This document shows positions 5,102 through 5,212 of a DNA stretch of 5,212 nt, one piece after another (position 1 is the stretch's first letter; each line of letters begins with the position of its first letter). Origin of the DNA: Bacteroidota bacterium. Its GTDB lineage: Bacteria > Bacteroidota > Bacteroidia > NS11-12g > UBA9320. The position numbers and the translations under genes are program-made. The notes under the pieces are model-generated. The model had not been told where the DNA came from and did no database searches. It saw nothing but the letters and a program-made list of their open reading frames with translations. Where the stretch lies: positions 1 through 5,212 of the forward strand of contig DNBZ01000072.1 in the NCBI GenBank assembly GCA_003484585.1. The letters run 5' to 3'.

Positions 5102-5109
5102 TATATTTG
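5102..5109 (+). promoter_or_regulatory. Possible Bacteroidota-type -7 promoter element (TATATTTG)
   Basis: TATATTTG matches the Bacteroidota -7 consensus TAnnTTTG. No convincing -33 TTTG is found at 19-21 bases upstream; the nearest TTG (5086-5088) is only 13 bases away. If used, transcription would begin almost at the ATG of the plus-strand 24-aa ORF, giving a nearly leaderless transcript. Eight-base matches of this kind are common in A/T-rich DNA, so this is weak. Confidence 0.2.
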
Positions 5110-5113
5110 CAAT

Positions 5114-5188
5114 ATGAATAGATTTACTAAATTTTTGTACGCAATGTTAATGATTGTGTTTTATGCAGTTGGAATTCTATTGCACTAG
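5114..5188 (+). CDS. Possible 24-aa hydrophobic peptide on the opposite strand
   Basis: The ORF begins M-N-R-F-T-K, with two basic residues, followed by a continuous hydrophobic run to the end (L-Y-A-M-L-M-I-V-F-Y-A-V-G-I-L-L-H) and a TAG stop. Basic start plus hydrophobic core is the form of a small inner-membrane peptide. It occupies the gap between the coiled-coil gene start and the tRNA-like 3' end, where the minus strand has no useful ORF. Against it: every other gene here is on the minus strand, there is no ribosome site, and such short ORFs can arise by chance in A/T-rich DNA. Confidence 0.3.
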   Translation: MNRFTKFLYAMLMIVFYAVGILLH

Positions 5189-5190
5189 AG

Positions 5191-5212
5191 CTGTAGGGGG
5201 AAGATTCGAACT
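5191..5212 (-). tRNA. tRNA 3' end (partial, cut by window edge)
   Basis: Read on the minus strand, the last bases give AGTTCGAATCTTCC, with a canonical T-loop T-T-C-G-A-A-T closed by G53-C61 and A52-T62. The 3' acceptor strand CCCTACA and a discriminator G73 at 5191 follow. No CCA is encoded (CTC follows). The 5' two thirds, including the anticodon, lie outside the window, so the amino acid cannot be read. An implied U1-A72 pair with G73 would fit glutamine or asparagine tRNAs, but this is only suggestive. The opposite strand fits worse because it would place A at position 53. If real, it is upstream of and in the same direction as the operon. Confidence 0.6.

Noticed and set aside
5052..5113. 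Promoter for the minus-strand operon just before the coiled-coil gene
   Set aside because: No TAnnTTTG on the minus strand and no well-spaced -35/-10 pair were found in this gap. TTGCAA is present but its partner is missing at normal spacing. The operon may be read from beyond the tRNA.
5164..5184. Imperfect inverted repeat TGCA...GAATTC...TGCA as a terminator or operator
   Set aside because: Outer TGCA arms match, but the inner part has a mismatch and wobble pairs, the loop would be a single base, and no U-run follows on either strand. It does not make a credible terminator.
1..5212. CRISPR array, insertion sequence, integrase or direct-repeat attachment sites
   Set aside because: No regularly spaced repeats, transposase or integrase motifs, or duplicated edge sequences were seen on reading the window. 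The partial tRNA alone is not evidence of an attachment site.

Overview
The window looks like a piece of a tailed-phage genome, or less likely a prophage. Genes are tightly packed and run on the minus strand from about position 5051 down to position 1, so transcription goes right to left. Neighbours overlap by 1-13 bases or are 1-12 bases apart, apart from one 77-base overlap. The recognisable proteins are phage replication types: a DnaB-like helicase, a small P-loop ATPase, a DUF932 protein and a radical SAM protein related to spore photoproduct lyase. The DNA is AT-rich, and most starts lack a Shine-Dalgarno sequence and follow A/T-rich leaders. That pattern is typical of Bacteroidota and their phages, so a Bacteroidota host is my best guess, an inference from start sites rather than a proven assignment.

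Layout in transcription order, right to left. At the right edge (5191-5212) is what looks like the 3' end of a minus-strand tRNA gene, cut by the window. A 24-residue hydrophobic plus-strand ORF (5114-5188) may follow. The operon then starts with a run of very small genes: a 63-aa coiled-coil protein, a 38-aa membrane peptide, a 132-aa exported protein with a clear signal peptide, a 26-aa membrane peptide and a 58-aa helical protein. Three of these are too short for ordinary gene calling, but their stop/start overlaps or short spacings support them.

The middle part (1970-4096) holds the SPL-like radical SAM enzyme, a strongly acidic 96-aa protein, a strongly basic 70-aa protein and the DUF932 protein. 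The left part (1-1959) holds two small unknown proteins, a 181-aa protein with a possible winged-helix N-terminus, the helicase and the start of the P-loop ATPase. The 181-aa protein overlaps the helicase by ATGA, so a helicase-loader or replisome-adaptor role is possible but unproven.

Together the left and middle genes read as a DNA replication/repair module and the right-hand small genes as an envelope-directed module. The most notable points are the SPL-like enzyme that keeps the probable hydrogen-donor cysteine, the coupled cluster of membrane and exported micro-proteins, and the 77-base out-of-frame overlap between two small genes.
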